Assembly: GCA_019448215.1 (NCBI GenBank)
Contig: CP080408.1
Coordinates: 2,604,001 to 2,668,000 of the forward strand
DNA: 64,000 nucleotides
From: Thalassovita mediterranea
GTDB lineage: Bacteria; Pseudomonadota; Alphaproteobacteria; Caulobacterales; Hyphomonadaceae
Direction of reading: 5' to 3'
In this document: positions 61,907 to 64,000 of the stretch, piece after piece
Numbering within the stretch: position 1 is the stretch's first letter
Layout: each line of letters starts with the position of its first letter
The notes under the pieces: model-generated
Database searches by the model: none
What the model was told of the DNA's origin: nothing
The model's input: the letters and a program-made list of their open reading frames with translations, nothing else
Translations under genes and position numbers: made by a program

Positions 61907-63004
61907 TCAGCTGATCTTCCAGTCCTTCTTGACCTCATCTGTATGAGCGCCCGGGCTGGCCGGCGGTCGCTGGATCTTGCCTGGCGTCTTTGAGAAGCGC
62001 GGCGCCGGTGCTGGCTGGGTAACGCCCTCATAGTTGACGAAAGTCTGGCGTTCCTTGTTGTGCGGATGCTCGGGCGCTTCAGTCATGGAGAGGACCGGAG
62101 CAAAGCACACATCGGTGCCTTCCATGATCTCACACCACTCGTCGCGGGTCTTGGTCTTGAAGACGTCGATGATCTTGGCCTTGAGCTCTGGCCATTTGGA
62201 GCGGTCCATCTGGTGCTGGAAGTCCGGATCGGTGAGACCGGCCTTTTCAAGCAAGAGCGCGTAGAATTGCGGCTCGATCGAGCCGATGGCGACATAGCCG
62301 CCATCCTTGGTCTCATAGGTGTCGTAGAAGTGGGCTCCGCCATCGAGCATGTTGTCCTCACGCTCATCGCTCCAGACGCCCATGGCGCGCATGCCAAAGA
62401 ACATGGAGGTCAGGGACGCCGCGCCATCAGTCATGGCAACGTCGATCACCTGCCCCTCGCCGCCGCCGCGGGCGTTGAGGATGGCGGCCAGAAGACCAAA
62501 AGCGAGATAGAGCGCGCCGCCGCCATAATCGCCAATGAGGTTGAGTGGCGGGTATGGACGCTCACCCTTGCGGCCCATCGCGCCGAGTGCGCCAGTAAGC
62601 GCGATATAGTTGAGGTCGTGGCCGGCAGCTTGTGACAGCGGGCCGAACTGACCCCAGCCGGTCATGCGGCCATAGGCCAGCTTCGGGTTGCGCGCGAGCA
62701 CGACATCCGGGCCGAGGCCGAGGCGTTCCATAACACCCGGGCGGAAGCCCTCGATAAGACCGTCAGCCTTTTCGATCAGCTTGAGCGCGGTTTCGACATC
62801 GTCCGGGTTCTTGAGGTCGAGCGCGATGGAGCGGCGACCGCGCGATTCGACATTCGCTGGCGTGGCGGCGCGCCCGCCCTTGCCTGCCCTGTCGATGCGC
62901 ACAACGTCTGCGCCAAGGTCCGACAGGAGCATGCCGCAGAACGGCCCCGGCCCAATGCCCTGAAATTCAACAATCCTGATGCCTGTAAGTGGTCCGCTGG
63001 CCAT
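61907..63004 (-). CDS. CaiB/BaiF-family CoA-transferase (alpha-methylacyl-CoA racemase-like)
   Basis: A 365-residue class III CoA-transferase. The start was moved to the ATG at 63004 ([20 protein letters not shown]), with GGGAGGAG eight bases upstream. The N-terminal signature [20 protein letters not shown] and the catalytic aspartate region [15 protein letters not shown], with [20 protein letters not shown] downstream, match alpha-methylacyl-CoA racemase more closely than formyl-CoA transferase. It probably acts in branched-chain fatty acid or sterol side-chain breakdown. It is convergent with nothing; mfd is 112 bases upstream and on the same strand. Confidence 0.88.
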   Translation of the reverse strand: MASGPLTGIRIVEFQGIGPGPFCGMLLSDLGADVVRIDRAGKGGRAATPANVESRGRRSIALDLKNPDDVETALKLIEKADGLIEGFRPGVMERLGLGPDVVLARNPKLAYGRMTGWGQFGPLSQAAGHDLNYIALTGALGAMGRKGERPYPPLNLIGDYGGGALYLAFGLLAAILNARGGGEGQVIDVAMTDGAASLTSMFFGMRAMGVWSDEREDNMLDGGAHFYDTYETKDGGYVAIGSIEPQFYALLLEKAGLTDPDFQHQMDRSKWPELKAKIIDVFKTKTRDEWCEIMEGTDVCFAPVLSMTEAPEHPHNKERQTFVNYEGVTQPAPAPRFSKTPGKIQRPPASPGAHTDEVKKDWKIS

Positions 63005-63116
63005 CGCCTCGCTCCTCCCTGATTTCGCAATGGCGAGACCATATAAGAGCGGGTCTGGCTGCCAAGACTTGCCGTCGCGTCGCACCAGTCGCTGGTCTGC
63101 AGCGGCAAAGGGGCAG

Positions 63117-64000
63117 TCAGGCGGGTGTCAGGGCGCTGAGCTCACGAAGCAGGTTGCGGATGAGCTGGATGCGCTTTTCCTTCTCGTCCGGCGCGCGGGT
63201 GACGACCAGCTTGCCATCCGGGCGAAGCTTCATGGAATTCGGGCGCGACTGGACGATGGTCATCAGCTCGCGCGGCTCCACGGGCGTATCTTCGCGGAAG
63301 GCCATGACGATGCCCTTCGGGCCGGAATCGAGCTTGCCGATGCCAAGCTTCTTACAGGCCGCCTTGATGGCGGTGATGTCGAGGAGCTGCTTGGTCTCTT
63401 CAGGGAGCGGGCCGAACCGGTCGATAAGCTCGGCGGCGAAACGCTCACGGCCTTCATCGGTGTCGATCTCAGCAAGGCGGCGGTAGAGGCCGAGGCGAAC
63501 GCCTAGGTCCTCGACATAGTCTTCCGGGATAAGAACCGCGACGCCAAGATTGATCTGCGGTGACCAGTCGTCTGCGACTTCTTCTTCGAGGTCGCTGCCG
63601 GATTTGAGGGCGTTGACCGCGTCTTCCAGCATGGACTGGTAGAGTTCGACGCCGACTTCCTTGACGTGGCCGGACTGCTGGTCGCCGAGGAGGTTACCAG
63701 AGCCGCGCATGTCGAGGTCGTGGCTCGCAAGCTGGAAGCCTGCGCCAAGGCTGTCGAGCGATTGCAGGATGCGCAGGCGGCGCTCGGCGCCTGGCGTCAT
63801 CACATGCTCACGCGGCGTGGTGAGGTAGGCATAGGCACGAAGCTTGGACCGGCCGACGCGTCCACGAAGCTGGTAGAGCTGCGCCAGGCCGAACATGTCG
63901 GAGCGATAGATGACGAGCGTATTGGCGCGCGGAATGTCGAGCCCGCTTTCGACGATCGTGGTCGAGAGCAGCACGTCATACTCGCCCTCATAGAAGGCGG
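63117..64000 (-). CDS. mfd: Transcription-repair coupling factor Mfd, C-terminal part
   Basis: The gene enters from the right edge and ends at 63117; the 5' two-thirds are outside. The visible 294 codons start inside the second helicase lobe ([20 protein letters not shown], then [11 protein letters not shown], which is helicase motif VI). This is followed by the TRG motif region and the C-terminal D7 inhibitory domain ([20 protein letters not shown]). Mfd removes stalled RNA polymerase and recruits UvrA. The reading frame is open to the last base of the window. Confidence 0.95.
   Translation of the reverse strand, partial: AFYEGEYDVLLSTTIVESGLDIPRANTLVIYRSDMFGLAQLYQLRGRVGRSKLRAYAYLTTPREHVMTPGAERRLRILQSLDSLGAGFQLASHDLDMRGSGNLLGDQQSGHVKEVGVELYQSMLEDAVNALKSGSDLEEEVADDWSPQINLGVAVLIPEDYVEDLGVRLGLYRRLAEIDTDEGRERFAAELIDRFGPLPEETKQLLDITAIKAACKKLGIGKLDSGPKGIVMAFREDTPVEPRELMTIVQSRPNSMKLRPDGKLVVTRAPDEKEKRIQLIRNLLRELSALTPA

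Overview
The window looks like chromosomal DNA of a GC-rich alphaproteobacterium, most likely of the Hyphomonadaceae/Caulobacterales type. The assignment is an inference from family resemblance and gene order: a bactofilin next to an LmdC-like M23 protein, an alphaproteobacterial RNase E flanked by a divergent amidase and penicillin-binding protein 1A, an Mg-type HemB, a Coq4 homologue, an LdtR/MdrA-like MarR regulator, and scattered TTAACCAT half-sites of the CtrA type. There are no rRNA genes, insertion sequences, prophage genes or CRISPR arrays. Nearly all the sequence is dense housekeeping DNA. It begins inside a MotB-family gene and ends inside mfd.

Layout. 1-9.6 kb: MotB start, a beta-hydroxyacid dehydrogenase/DUF389 pair, a DUF1801 protein, the GNAT-hemB-PBP4 operon, a PilZ protein divergent from a MarR regulator, and several exported proteins (beta-barrel-like protein, cytochrome c lipoprotein, SdrD_B-like protein). 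9.6-14.2 kb: trigger factor, tRNA-Leu, NAD(P)HX dehydratase, a SixA-like phosphatase and Coq4. 13.9-20.5 kb: the nitrogen pair glnB-glnA, then a proteostasis block clpP-clpX-lon with clear terminators; trigger factor nearby belongs to the same theme. 20.5-31 kb: tRNA-Val, an unannotated 27-residue membrane ORF, a thioesterase, an FAD oxidoreductase, a PAS histidine kinase, rlmJ, an M28 peptidase, pirin, a uracil-DNA glycosylase-family protein translationally coupled to a lipoprotein hydrolase, and leucine dehydrogenase. 31-45.7 kb: rne divergent from amidase-mrcA-prfB (prfB carries the programmed frameshift), bactofilin with its M23 partner, bcp, a giant AsmA-like protein and mazG. 46-52.6 kb: the tight operon dacC-tmk-holB-tatD-MBL hydrolase, then two RlpA/SPOR proteins, one of which has lost catalytic residues. 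52.8-58.8 kb: tRNA-Ser and a dabB-dabA-cysD operon (energised inorganic-carbon uptake plus one subunit of ATP sulfurylase) divergent from an NhaR-like LysR regulator. 58.9-61.2 kb: two coupled acyltransferase-like genes divergent from a second LysR regulator. 61.2-64 kb: an XRE regulator, a candidate small RNA, a CaiB-type CoA-transferase and the 3' part of mfd.

The most unusual items are the cysD gene translationally fused by overlap to dabA without cysN, the acyltransferase pair under a LysR regulator, the degenerate RlpA paralogue, the structured candidate sRNA downstream of the CaiB gene, and the 27-residue ORF with a strong ribosome binding site. Start codons were re-chosen from ribosome-binding sites and family N-termini where the longest ORF was implausible.
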